Source of the DNA: Rhizodiscina lignyota
Lineage: Eukaryota > Ascomycota > Dothideomycetes > Aulographales > Rhizodiscinaceae
DNA length: 64,000 bases
Assembly (NCBI GenBank): GCA_010015805.1
Contig: ML978134.1
Coordinates: forward strand, 248,001 to 312,000
Direction of reading: 5' to 3'
Numbering within the stretch: the stretch's first letter is position 1; each line of letters opens with the position of its first letter. The notes below the pieces were generated by a model, which was not told the DNA's origin, did not search any database, and saw only the letters and a program-made list of their open reading frames with translations. Positions 22,585 through 33,742 of this stretch are shown one piece after another. The translations under genes were made by a program, and so were the position numbers.

Positions 22585-23763
22585 TTATTGGTCAACGACA
22601 AACCCATCTCTATGTGGCCTCATCTTGATTGGCTGTACCAGAGGTGGTCGGATTGATTGTGCATTCTCAAGCAAGTTGACTCCCAAGCCTGGTCCATCAG
22701 GTATATCCACAAATCCATCGACAACTCGAGGACAATGGTCAACAATGTTGCTACCGAGATGTTCAATCGTGGAGTGAAAGACTCCGGCTTCAAAACCAGT
22801 GGAATACTCTTGAATTGCAAAGTTTGGTATGGCAGCAGCAACTTGTAAGCAGGCTGCCAGTCCAAGAGGCGACAGAGGATTGTGAGGGACGACCTGGACG
22901 TTATGAGCCTCTGCCATTGCGGCGACCTTTTTCGCTCCTGTGATTCCTCCGCAGACTGCTACATCCACTCGAGCATATTCAAGAGCATCTCGTGAGAGGA
23001 GTGCCTGAAATTCATAGATCGTGCAGAAGCGCTCCCCGGTCGCTATTGGGACGGCCAATCTATCAGCTACGCGTGCCATTGCGTCGGCACTCTCTGGGCG
23101 GATAGGATCCTCGACGAACATTGGGCAGGTATCCTTGATGTTGTTGCAGAATGTGATCGCTTCAGCCGGTGTCAGGCGGCGGTGAAGTTCAATCAGAAGA
23201 TCTACCTTGTCGCCCACGACAGCTCGCATTCTTCTGACATTTTCCTCCGCCTCTTTCATTTTCTTGACGTGGGTCTTGAAGTACACCTGGTCTGTGCCTT
23301 CGTCAAGAAATGGATTGATGTGCCCGAATGCTGTAAAGCCAAGATCCATTTTTCGTTTACATTCAGACAGGACATCTTCAATAGTTTTCTCGTAAATATG
23401 GCCGTACACACGTGCTTTTGTTCGGCAGGCTCCTCCCAGGAGTTGATAGATGGGGACGTTGAGCGCTTTGCCCTTGATATCCCATAGCGCAATATCAATG
23501 GCTGAGATGGCCGCATTGATCGCCAGCCCCTGGAAGTAACTAAAACGGTGCATCACATTCCAGTGATATTCAATGTCGAAAGCCCTTTTGCCAACGAGAT
23601 ACTCGGCAAATCTTGATATCGCAGTGGCCGCAGTGGTGATGTGTCCCCAAATACCTGCTTCGCCATAACCCGAGATGCCCTGGTCTGTAATGACGCGGAC
23701 AAACATGAACTGTCCAACATGGAGAGGCTCAACAGATTTGATGAGCTGATCGGATGGAGCCAT
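22585..23763 (-). CDS. Enolase-superfamily sugar-acid dehydratase, mannonate-dehydratase-like
   Basis: A single exon encodes 392 aa, starting at ATG 23763 (MAPSDQLIKSVEPLHVGQF); the open frame extends a little further upstream without an ATG. It has the mandelate racemase/muconate-lactonizing fold: capping domain with GYGEAGIWGH and INAAISAIDIALWDIKGKAL, then the barrel with DLLIELHRRLTPAEA, MFVEDPI, ATGERF and VAVCGGITGAKKVAAM, and HNPLSPLG. The H-x-R-L-T-P segment resembles ManD/RspA-type D-mannonate dehydratases. At the first metal ligand position an E (IELH) stands where ManD usually has D. The enzyme would dehydrate an aldonic acid to a 2-keto-3-deoxy acid. No aldolase or sugar dehydrogenase lies nearby, so the substrate is open. 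Confidence 0.85.
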   Translation of the reverse strand: MAPSDQLIKSVEPLHVGQFMFVRVITDQGISGYGEAGIWGHITTAATAISRFAEYLVGKRAFDIEYHWNVMHRFSYFQGLAINAAISAIDIALWDIKGKALNVPIYQLLGGACRTKARVYGHIYEKTIEDVLSECKRKMDLGFTAFGHINPFLDEGTDQVYFKTHVKKMKEAEENVRRMRAVVGDKVDLLIELHRRLTPAEAITFCNNIKDTCPMFVEDPIRPESADAMARVADRLAVPIATGERFCTIYEFQALLSRDALEYARVDVAVCGGITGAKKVAAMAEAHNVQVVPHNPLSPLGLAACLQVAAAIPNFAIQEYSTGFEAGVFHSTIEHLGSNIVDHCPRVVDGFVDIPDGPGLGVNLLENAQSIRPPLVQPIKMRPHRDGFVVDQ

Positions 23764-24174
23764 TTCGGAAGAGACTGCTAATCGTCCGTACTTAGTGTTG
23801 CACTTCAAAATACCTGCCCTTGCGTCTGCTTTGAAGTGGGGTGGAATCCTCTGCTGCCGAGCCTGCTGTCAAGTGTGGCTCTCCGCCAGCCAGTCGTCAA
23901 GCATAAAAGATCTATTGTTGATGGCTCAATAATGTGAACTTCTTACAGCAGCGAAGAGGCAACTTCAGCATCAGCGGGGGTGAAGTTATCAGCTAGTGAA
24001 GAGGGAAGAGCATGCTCCGCTCAGGTCTCGGGGTGTAGTCCACCGGCAACCCCTCAAGCTAGGGCAACGTCAACTTGGTGGAGTTTACGATCTCGGTAAC
24101 AGATTTCAACCAGTCAGTGCCGGGAATTGCATACATCCCGAATATTCATAATACATATGCTAATTATGAATTCT
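23764..24174. other. Intergenic region
   Basis: The 411 bp between two minus-strand genes hold the promoter of the dehydratase gene and the 3' UTR of the LCCL gene. No other feature is seen. Confidence 0.45.
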
Positions 24175-26227
24175 TCAGAGACTCGGCCCTGGCTTCGGAT
24201 GGGTCCAGCCACCATCCACACTCCACACACCAGCCTTGCTGTAGTCACCAGCACTACTTCCGCTCATAAATCCAAATCTAAAGTACTCAGGCATACTCAC
24301 ATTGCGCCTCACCCATGTGAAGCTCCCAACGCCTTCGTCATTCTCACTGCCGTAAATCCCGCCCTCGTAGGCACGGAACCGCTCGACATCATTGACCAGG
24401 ACGCTGATGCCATCAAAGCCCTTATCTCGCGGTATCACTGTGCGCGAGAAATCGAATGTGACGTTACCCGGCATACTAGTGCCAAAGTTATTATGGATGA
24501 TGGGTGGGATACCCAGACCTGGTAGCTCAGTGCCTAGTGGTGCATCGCCTCGCAACTCCCCAGGTGTCTGGAGAATAGAGTCGAAACCCCATCTTGCGAT
24601 GCCATTGATGAAAAGACCAAATAGCAGGCCTTGATAGAGCAAGCTCGGACGGTTCTGCATTGCGGTTCCGAAGATGAGCAGCATGCCAAGGATGTAGTGG
24701 TGGATGCGGACGTTCATCCTCGGTATCGCGACGAGGATTAGGATGACCGCTACAAATATGCCGTAAACTGCGAGATACTTCCGCATTCTACCTTCCCGAC
24801 GAATTGCCCAAGCCTGGCCGAGCGCGATGGAGAAGATGATAAGGACAATACTGATCAATGCAGGCACCGCACCCGGCTGGGCCTTGATGTCAGAGGGCGT
24901 AAGGCGTTGGATCGGGATGCGATCGAATGTATAATTGTTAAGACACCCAACCCAGCAAGCTCCGAGCCAGAGAATGGTCTTCTCGACCTGTGCGGTGAGG
25001 CCTGTAAGGGAGCGGATGACGCAGAAGCGGTAGACGACATATGCGCAGAAGGATGCAGGCAAGAAGCGGCCTAGTGCTAGGGAGACGAGGGAATAGTAAT
25101 CTGCGAGAGATGGCGGGTCGGACACGAGCGCGACATGGAAGAAAAGGCCGACGTAGAGGCTCCAGAAGAAGATTCCTGGTGAGGTGGTGAAGAGAGAGAG
25201 CAAGATGGTGAATGTGAGGGAGACGCCGAGGAGCGGCCAGCGCAGATCGGCGCATCTGGATGCAGTAGAGGCAATAAAGCTGAAGGAGCGGGGGAAGTAG
25301 GAGTCGAAGCCGATGCTGCCAATGCCGTTTGCCTTGGTAGACGGGTAATTGGATTGCTCCCCCACGAGGCGGAGCACACCGCAGCCGCCTTCAGTGTCGG
25401 AGAAGAAACCAGAGTGGATGGCCGAGCCGCAGATGAAAGAATCTCCACGATATATAGAACTGGAGATTGGATCGGAAGGGTCCGTCGGTCCTCCGACAAC
25501 AAGGGGTTTATAAACAACCTCTTGATCCCCCACGGCATGCGGATTAATAACTTCGACGCGCTTGCAGTTCGCTGGACATCTGAACGTCAATGTGCTATTT
25601 GAGAAGGGACGACACTGGTCACCATTCAAACCGCAGCCATTGCCATTTGCCCTAAAGCGCAATTAGAAGGTAATACAGAGGCCGGAATAGGCAACCATAC
25701 CAATAGCTTGCGCCGCAGCTAAGACGCACTGGAGAGCCATAACCGGGAACATCGCTCGAAAAAGCAGACTTATGCAACACCAACGAAAAGCAGAGCAGCC
25801 ACAAGAAATAGAATGCAATCAACAACAAGAACTTGTGTCTCTTTTTCGGCAAATATCTATCCAGAAGCTTAATAGGCGCCTCTTGCACTTGTGGAAATAT
25901 CGGCTTGATCTTGTATATTCTCGGCGGGTTGGGTCCCTTCGTCCACCTAGCTACAGCTTTTCCTGCCTTCCGTATCCGTGGTGGTATATATCTTAATACG
26001 GAGTGTTTCAATTGCTCTGGCGAAAGATCATCTTCAGACGATTCGCCTAGTTCGTCGTCACTTGGTCGCAGGAAGGCCGCGGACTCGTCGGCATCGGCCA
26101 TCACAGTATCGTCCTCGCTATTCGTGTTTTCATCGTCATGGTAGCGAGGGAAGGTGGTAGCTCCGTTGTGAGCCTCGTCAGGCATCGTATTCAACGAGTG
26201 CTGCGAACGCGAGGGAGACGTAGGCAT
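24175..26227 (-). CDS. LCCL-domain multi-pass membrane protein
   Basis: Exons 26227-25701 and 25651-24175 give 667 aa. The N-terminus (~110 aa) is acidic, Ser-rich and probably cytosolic. A first membrane helix follows (KFLLLIAFYFLWLLCFSLVL). Next is an LCCL module: SCGASYWANGNGCGLNGDQC, FRCPANC, SFICGSAIHSGFF and the closing GCGVL. The C-terminal half has about seven further hydrophobic segments (such as LLGVSLTFTILLSLF and ALISIVLIIFSIALGQAW). It ends in a soluble region with DFSRTVIPRDKGFDGISVLV. LCCL domains bind lipopolysaccharide-like or carbohydrate ligands in animals; in fungi this architecture is widespread but functionally uncharacterised. The intron (49 bp, phase 2) interrupts the LCCL core, and both halves are needed to complete the cysteine pattern. 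Confidence 0.88.
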
Positions 26228-28101
26228 GAGGTGAGCGTGCGGAGGAGAAAGTGAGCAACGAGAGACTCGGGAGAGATGTGCGGCAGCACTACTCTATATC
26301 GTAAGATGCGGAAATGGCGGAGACTAAATACAAGACATACAATCTACAGGAATGTACAAGAAACAGTAGAGACTGACGATGTTTGAGCGTCAGCGAGCTG
26401 TCGCAAGCTCAAGCGGGATCGGCTGGCGCACCGCCACGTCGGGTGCGCCACGAGTGCCATGAGTGCCACGTGATGACCGCGTGGTTAGCGTTACGCGCCG
26501 ATTGGCGGTCGAGGAGAGGAGAGGCAAGCTCGTTCTCATTCTCAACCACCTCTTTGCCAACCTGTCGATACCTGCGTGACTTTTACCGATGCAGTAAAGC
26601 TGGCACTATTCTCCCTACTTTCAAGACCTTTACACATTCTCACCTTGACACGCCTCAATGGGAGAGAGGCTTCATTAAGCATTCCGTACGCTTGCGCCCG
26701 GCTGTCGTCTAGGCAAAGCATCGTGGGTGATTGTGCTGTTTAGTCCTTGCAGTTTGAAGATCCTTACCTTCAGGAACTCATACCAGGGCTCTCCAGCCAG
26801 ATGATCCACGATATGGCGAGCAATCTTGAAACCGATGTTGTGTGGGAACTGATGGTGCAGAAACCTGACTGCTTTCTGATTGTTGAAGGACTTCCTACTA
26901 TTCTGCAACAAAACGCCATCCTCTTATCGTCGAATGGTGTTGCAGACAGCAATGTCTCGGCTTGAGTCGGCCGACTTCTCCTCGTATCCGTTCTCAACAA
27001 TCCAGAACGAAAGTGATTACATTGCGCTTGCGAAGCTCAGTGCCAGGACCCCAATGCTAGATGACCAAAGAGCAAAGGTGATGTTGAACAAGACCGTACC
27101 CCAGGTCCCCAAATACTTCTCAGAGAGCGCCTTCGTCTTATATTAGCGAGTCCTACGACAAACTGAAAACTTCCACCTTCAGACTCGTCTGGAGGGTAAG
27201 GAGCTGGAGCTCTATTTCCGAGGACCAAGACTATTGGTATTCCATGGAGCATTACGGAAATGATGCCTTCACTTCACTTTGGTTTGATGAGTGATGAAGA
27301 CGCGCATCGAAGCAGACATTCAACCATTTAGCGAGCCTTCTGCAAGATCAAGTTTCAGTCAGAACCAGCTAGGACTATCCGAGGCCTTTGTGCGAACGCG
27401 GCGACGCTTGGTGGCAGGAGAGACATTCCAACGACTGAGTTTGAAGACTGAAGAGAAGTTTTGGGAAGTGCTGACGCAAGACCATGTTCGAGTCTTCATA
27501 ATCACGGTTCCACGGGTTACACAACATGTCAACAGCAATTATTCAACAACGACTCCATATGTAACAGAATTTTGTAATTCAAAGACAGGGAAATTGACGA
27601 CAGCGTTGCTTGAGGCCGAAAACCCCGACATTTGGAAGATTACCGAGTCACGTGTAAATATGTCGGCACCCGTGGGCGAAGGCAGTACCTGTACCTCCCG
27701 TCAGTTGAACGAAGAAAGTGGAATGATTTTCGTGCTTTCCAACTGCCAATCTCGTAGTGTCAATAGATAACTTACGGAATAATGCAGTTCGGTACGACCA
27801 TTTCAACGCTTCTAGGCTAATCATTATCCATCTGGCATCCTTTCCTGGACAATGAGGAGAAGAGTCGCTGGTCACTACGACCAGACGAGCACTCAACTGT
27901 AACATTTGCACGATGCTGCGCATAGATTTCTCCGGTAATTCTGATCTCATGAACCGATTTGAGATGGAGTTGCTGGAATTTACGCGTTCCAAGGGGTGGT
28001 TGTCGTGAAAGGGGCACATTCCAGTGCCTGAGGACTACTTGACGCGAATTTCAAGAGCAATCGTTTGCACGCTCTGCACAACTCAACTTTTCAATTTTGC
28101 C
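26228..28101. other. Intergenic region with possible gene remnants
   Basis: The 1.87 kb lie between divergent genes. A minus-strand stretch 27017-27136 encodes a membrane-like segment (LFNITFALWSSSIGVLALSF) ending in a stop. A plus-strand frame 27294-27770 (158 aa) and an overlapping minus-strand frame 28019-27648 are open but match nothing I know. Phases do not connect into one model, so decayed coding sequence is the likeliest reading. Confidence 0.35.
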
Positions 28102-29696
28102 ATGTCTTCGTCTTTCAGTGACTCTGACGAGAGCGCTCCTTTCTTAGAGCATGAGAAGGAGTCTGTATCGCCCTCATATTTTTCTCAATTGGCATTTCTC
28201 TCTTGGGCAGCAGCCCGCATTCGACGCGTCTGCGAAGCACTAAAGCGTTGCCGCAACCTCACCCTTCCACATCTATACAGGACAGCATGTCCTCCTCGCG
28301 AGACATCGTCTGAGAACATATCTCCGCCTTCAACCTCTACAGCATGGCTCGATGGAATGAGAGGCTTCGCCTCGTTCTTTGTGTACATACGACACTTCGC
28401 CTCTGCAACGCACACCCACATAGAGTTCGGATATGGCCAGGACGAGGAGAACCATTTTCTGATTCAGCTCCCCTTCCTGCGACTTGTCGTAGGTGGTCCA
28501 GCGATGGTGGCCCTGTTCTTCATTATATCAGGATACGCTCTATCTTGGGCACCGCTCAGGTCTATGCATTATGAGTCAGCTTCGAAGGGATTGGAACGCC
28601 TGGCGTCCGGTGTGTTCAGGAGAGCCATTCGGTTGTTCATGCCGGGTATTGTGTCAACATTCCTGGTGATGCTTTGCATCAGCATGGGCCTTTACGACAC
28701 CGGAAAAGCGGCTGTTAACGACGTCGATATGCCTGGTTTCCAGGAACCAGGGCCTCCTATGTTGCGCAAAGACCCATTCGTCGTACAGTTCAGAGACTGG
28801 GTTCAGTGCACGTGGAAATGGTTAAATGTATGGAAGCTGACTAGTCATCCGTACGATGTTCACACCTGGACACTACCGGTGGAGTTTAGTTCTTCAATGG
28901 CTCTATTTCTTGTGTTAGTGGCATTCTCAAAATGTGCTCCAACAATCCGTCTATGCCTACTAGCGTCCTCCGTTATATACTGCCACCTCAAGGACAATTG
29001 GACCTGCTGGCTGTTCTTCGCAGGATCTTTTTTGGCACAACTGAAGATCATCCAAGACAGCAAACACGCGGCTCTATCCGATTGCCATCTTCCAACGACA
29101 GAAACTCATGCCAATTCAATGAAGATGAGTAGGCGTATCTGGGCGATCAAAGGGGATATTGCCCGCGTGTGTCTTTTCATCGCCGGCCTCTATCTACTTT
29201 CTGCGCCAGACTTCGGCGCCGGTGAGTTTCGTACTTTAGTCGTATATTTCGAAGCATCACTGACGGGACGACAGCAAATGATACCCCTGGCTACATCACA
29301 CTCAGCCGATTCATTCCTTCAACATGGCCCGAGAGTTACCGCTTCCTTCACTGTATCGGTGCCTTGCTCGCAGTCTACGCCACCTCATCCACTTCCACAT
29401 CGAGCCTCCGTTGCCTCTTCGACAACGCATTCTCCACATACTTGGGCAAACTCAGCTACGCAATATACCTAGTTCACGGCCCAGTCGTCCACATGCTTGG
29501 ATTTTGGCTTGTACCATGGTGTTGGTCGCTCACCGGAAAGGAAACTATGTGGGATAAGGAATTCGGCTTCATGATTGCGTTTATCATAGTCACAATTGTT
29601 GTCCTGAGGGTTGCTGATTGGTTTTGGAGATACGTCGATGCTAAATGCGTTCTATTTGCTCGGTGGGTTGAGAAAATCTTCACTGGATTGGGGTAG
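28102..29696 (+). CDS. Acyltransferase-3 family membrane protein
   Basis: Exons 28102-29221 and 29275-29696 give 513 aa. The family signature is LDGMRGFASFFVYIRHFASA near residue 80, followed by a series of about ten membrane helices (for example GPAMVALFFIISGYALSWAP with the F-x-x-S-G-Y/F motif, and DVHTWTLPVEF). The second exon supplies LGKLSYAIYLVHGPVVHM, the late conserved S-x-x-x-Y-L-x-H element. Acyltransferase-3 proteins transfer acyl groups to carbohydrates, lipids or peptides at membranes; fungal members are often uncharacterised or tied to secondary metabolism, and nothing in the neighbourhood specifies the acceptor. The 53-bp intron is phase 1 (GTGAGT, CGACAG). The start is the first ATG in the frame; a longer upstream open stretch has no ATG. 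Confidence 0.88.
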
Positions 29697-30703
29697 CATA
29701 TTGCTGAGCAGTTGGCATACCTTTGAATTCTGTGGCACGAAATATATGTAGCATGCGCTAAATTTGTTCCGCTTGTTTCAGTCGTTTGGCCGGCGCCCGG
29801 GGACAACTATTCTTGTCTGCTTAAAGTAGAAAGTACAAGAAAGCAATTTTGCACAGTTTTCTAGACTCTTTTCAGAAAGCGGAGTTATTAGCAGAAACCA
29901 TGACTGGGAGTTCGAAGGACAAGTAGTCGTAGACTCAGGGTTGTTCCACACACACGACAGAGCACCAGACTGCTCTTGCGAAGGTTAAGAATACAGCAAT
30001 ATGACGACAGAGAAATACCTACGTTTTGCGACCCGCATCAATTACCTGCATTATGGGTTTCAAGGATCATCAGGAAGGCCATATATTTTCCCTGTCTGCG
30101 TGTAATTACAAAGTTAAGCATGAGGAAACCGGGCCTTGGACTCCTCCAAGGCGGAGAGACCACCTGCGATGGCGGCCCCTGTAGAGTGAACTATGATTCG
30201 CCGGTCGTAGTCGTGCTCGTGATCCACTCCACTTCCCCTATCTGACTGGGGCTTTTCGTAAGGCTATAACCTCGCTCGTGCCAGAATGCCTTGCTGTTTA
30301 AATACGAGCTGGTTATGCCTTGCACTAAAGGGACGTCCTGCTCTATGCCTTGCACACTTCGCGAGTGAGTTAATGATCGGTGATAAGGCGTTATGTGCTC
30401 AACCGTACAGAAGTCGGAGGAAATGCTGCACCGATTTGCATCTCAATGCATCACAGCTCGAAACAAGTTGCGCGCCCATTGGGGGGATGGAAATGCAGAC
30501 TTTGATTAAGGTCACCACTACGTGCGATAGAGAAGAGCGCCAGGTTCGCCCTGCGTATCACATTGTATGGGATAGTACTTCTCCTTTATATCAGACTTGC
30601 AACGAAGAGTAAAGTCTGCACTTTCAGCCTGTCTATCATCTTCCAATCTTCTACCATTATTCAACGGTCAAATCCATATCCGGTCTATTGACTTCTAGAA
30701 ATC
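29697..30703. other. Intergenic region, 1.0 kb
   Basis: No credible coding frame is seen. A TTTATA element near 30585-30590, about 115 bp before the flavodoxin ATG, followed by a pyrimidine-rich leader, probably marks its core promoter. Confidence 0.4.
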
Positions 30704-31237
30704 ATGTCCATTCTCGTCACCTATGCAACTTCCAAGGGCTCTACTATAGGTGTCGCTGAGCGTCTCGCCGAGCACCTCAAGCTCTACGCTTCATCAGTCG
30801 ATTGCTTGCCTGTCCGCAAAGTTTCCGCCACCTCGCTAACCAAGTACTCGGCCATCATCGTTGGCAGCGCCGTCCAGATGTACGAATGGCTCACTCCTGC
30901 GCGGAACTTCATCCACGACAACGAAGCCGTCTTGAAGACCAAGCCCGTATGGGCCTTCAGCGTAGGCTTCCCGGCCGAAGACGCAGAGCGTGTGCAGCAA
31001 GAAGGCTCGCTGGCGGAGAAGATCCGCAAGTACGTGCCGGATCTTAAGGCACATAAGTTCTTCTACGGTCGTTTGCGGCGACGGGATCTGGGAGTGTACT
31101 GGCGCTTGGTCCTTCAGTGCTTCGCTCCACAGTATGTGCAGAGATGGGGCGACGAAAGGAATTGGGAGGAGATTGAAGCATGGGCGGATATGGTGGGGAA
31201 AGAGATTAGGGATGGACGAAGCTCGACAGCGATTTGA
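30704..31237 (+). CDS. Flavodoxin-domain protein (HemG/flavodoxin-5 type)
   Basis: A single exon encodes 177 aa. The N-terminal strand and phosphate loop MSILVTYATSKGSTIGVAER has the T-x-x-x-S/T-G-S/T-T FMN phosphate-binding pattern. The strand YSAIIVGSAVQMYEWLTPAR is typical of the flavodoxin-5 (protoporphyrinogen oxidase HemG-like) group. KPVWAFSVGFP follows as the third strand before the second FMN loop, and DLGVYWRLVLQCF ends the fold. It would bind FMN non-covalently and act in one- or two-electron transfer. HemG activity is known from bacteria; fungi use the unrelated HEM14 enzyme, so a haem role should not be assumed. There is no targeting sequence or membrane helix. The sequence may be of bacterial ancestry, but composition here looks like its neighbours. 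Confidence 0.82.
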   Translation: MSILVTYATSKGSTIGVAERLAEHLKLYASSVDCLPVRKVSATSLTKYSAIIVGSAVQMYEWLTPARNFIHDNEAVLKTKPVWAFSVGFPAEDAERVQQEGSLAEKIRKYVPDLKAHKFFYGRLRRRDLGVYWRLVLQCFAPQYVQRWGDERNWEEIEAWADMVGKEIRDGRSSTAI

Positions 31238-32121
31238 TGTCGTGGATGGCTTTCCTTTTTAGCATCTGATATGATACTTGAAAGGGGACTAAGGAATGGC
31301 TGTATGGGAAGGGAAAGGGAAGATATCAAATGTATGGTGGACGATTGATTCTACTTGGCTCCTTTAAATACGTTCTTTGATGAGGGCTGAAAGGGTACGG
31401 CATGAACGAGATTTGCTCCTCGGCCCAGATGAGATTATGTCTCAAAGCTCAGTGCGATATATTTCGGATAGAGTTTATCGACATTGTAGCTTTACTAAGT
31501 ATAAATAATCTTAATCGAAGAGACTTTAATCTTCGCGTCTCTATGCGTCGAGGCTGTAGAACTATCATCTTCTTTCTCTTCCTTGCGTTCTTAAGTTTAT
31601 TTCACTCCGTGTGCTTACATCTCAAGGCCCCATTCCGTATTCCTTGAAGTTCTTTCAATTCCCTATCAGACGTCCACCCTCCTTTATCGGCCGAGCTGGT
31701 GAAATTACGACTACGTGTTCTCACATAATGCATAGTACAGCATTCAAATCTCTCATGTCAATTCTCTTCGAAGCATATGTACATACGCCTTAAACCATGC
31801 TTCTATCTCGCCCCTTCCTTTCCCCTCAGACTCGTACACGCGGTCGCAATGATGCAGAATCGCTCATTCCGATATATCCTCAGACCCATCAAAATGACGC
31901 GGAAAGTGGTATCCTAATTTTACTTTGAACACTGAAAGACCAAAAACACAGTATAAGGTATAAAACACGCCATTGGAATGCCCGCCCGCTTGTCGCTGAT
32001 GCCAGAGAAATACAAAGATGCAAAGCAGATAGATATGGAGACGGAATGACACAAGTCCACAAAGGTGCCTGAGCGCTGGATGGGTATCTAAGAAGTCTTG
32101 CCGTAGCAGGAGACGCTCATG
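31238..32121. other. Intergenic, convergent gene ends
   Basis: The 884 bp are AT-rich and without a convincing frame. They hold the 3' UTRs of the flavodoxin gene and the glycosyltransferase-like gene. Confidence 0.45.
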
Positions 32122-33742
32122 CTATCGGCGTTGGACGCAGATATTCTCCTCTGCAAACGAACGATATCTGTCGAGCACATCAGTCTTCGCCATGCCCTCG
32201 CTCTGCGGCGCAAACGAATAATGTGCTGCTATTGCACGACCGTCAACGATCGCATCTGTTTCTGGTCAGCGGACAACTATCCACGCATAAAGTATAGTGA
32301 ATGCTTACGTCTTTTCAGCTTCGCCGGCATTGTCTCGCTGAAATACGCTTCATCATCCTGCTCCAGCGGCTTCGCAAGATTGATATCTCGCCCCATAATC
32401 GCAATGAACTGGATACCCAGCCGCTTGTAGTAGTAATCCCACTTGTGGAACTTGTACCGCCAGAGCTCATTCTGTTCAAGGTGTTCCAAGAAGCTGTAGT
32501 GCTCTTGCGCCGCGATGGTCCAATGGTACAGCGCTGGTGTGAAGGCTCCGTACTCGGTTTCCATAATAGGCGTGGTGTCTAGTACGCTGCCCTCAGAAAG
32601 AGGCAGCCAGCGATGTGGGATGGTGGTGGGCTGGAAGTCGGCGGCTGCGGTAAAGTTATCGGGGCCTTCCCATGTTGGGAGGAGAGAGGCTCGCCAGTCG
32701 GTCGGATGTTTGGTGAAGAGTGGAGTGGGTGCGGAACTCGTAGCTGATGAAGATGTGACGGACGCAGCCGGGGGCTTTTCCTCTGAGACGGCTTTCGTAG
32801 TAGGGTGTTGTGGAGCTTTATCCGAGGGTGGAGGGCGTGGAGGATCCTTCTTCTCATCTCGCGAGTGTAGCTCGGCTTTTGGTTCTGTCCCTAGAGTTGC
32901 AGGATGTGGGAGGTATTCTGGAAGGTACGGCTTGATGACGCCCAGGTGATGATGAACCCAACTGAGCGACGGTTGGTTCATGATGTTCGCAGAAACGAGG
33001 AAGTATTCCGGATGCTCCCATCTTGTGCGCACAATGGTTGGTATGGTGGTGTCTTCAAAGAAAACCTAAAGTTCGTAAGGCTCTCGCATAGAGTTTGGTA
33101 GTGCCATGACCTACAATGTCGTCGTCAATCTTCACATACATGACATCATCCTCGCAAATGTCATATGCTGAAGCGTAACTCTTCCCAAATGTTCTCACAT
33201 CCACCCTCTTGTAGCTCGGCTCCCCCTTTACCAGCCCATCAAGCCACTCCAGATCAGCCTCTTTTTCTGTGCGTGCAAGAAAGACGACTTCATCGAGCAT
33301 GCCTCCATTGGAGACGAGATTCCGCTGCATGCATCATAAGCAAATTGGCCAAGTCTCCAGGTCTACGAGCTCAGCTTGACGGATGTGTATGTACCTTCAA
33401 GTAACAGTCCAATATGCTCACACTCGCCGGCCGCCCATAGAAGACCAACCCAACCACCTTCCTTAATTGTGGCGGCCTCTTCCATTCTCTTGAACCTTGA
33501 CTCTCTGCGTCACCTCTTTGTGTAAGACTCCAATTGTTTGGTAGCACCTTTGTCCCAGCTACGGAAGTCGCCAATGCTGCAGCAGCAGCACTCGACGACC
33601 TCACGTACGGCCCAAAGAAATGCCAGCATATCACCGCAATCGTGAGGAGCGCGAACAGTGAAAGTGCGACCTGGTGGTTGAGCGTGATCTGGTGCTTTCC
33701 GACTCGGAGGGGGGTGTAGCCTCGTAGCTGTGGGAATAACAT
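32122..33742 (-). CDS. Type II membrane glycosyltransferase-like protein with DDD motif
   Basis: Exons 33742-33395, 33324-33115, 33065-32309 and 32255-32122 give 482 aa. A short cytosolic tail (MLFPQLRGYTPLRVGKHQ) precedes one signal-anchor helix (ALSLFALLTIAVICWHFFG), as in Golgi enzymes. The catalytic-type region holds VVGLVFYGRPASVSILDCYL, EVVFLARTEKEADLEWL and YVKIDDDIVFFEDTTIP, a D-x-D-like metal/nucleotide-sugar motif preserved only when intron 2 is removed. A Pro/Ser/Lys-rich insert of ~70 residues interrupts the fold. The C-terminus DGRAIAAHYSFAPQSEGMAK, then TDVLDRYRSFAEENIC, is strongly patterned and comes from the last exon. I infer a Golgi glycosyltransferase-like enzyme; donor and acceptor are unknown. 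All four exons are joined by consensus GT-AG sites in consistent phases (0, 0, 1). Confidence 0.82.
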
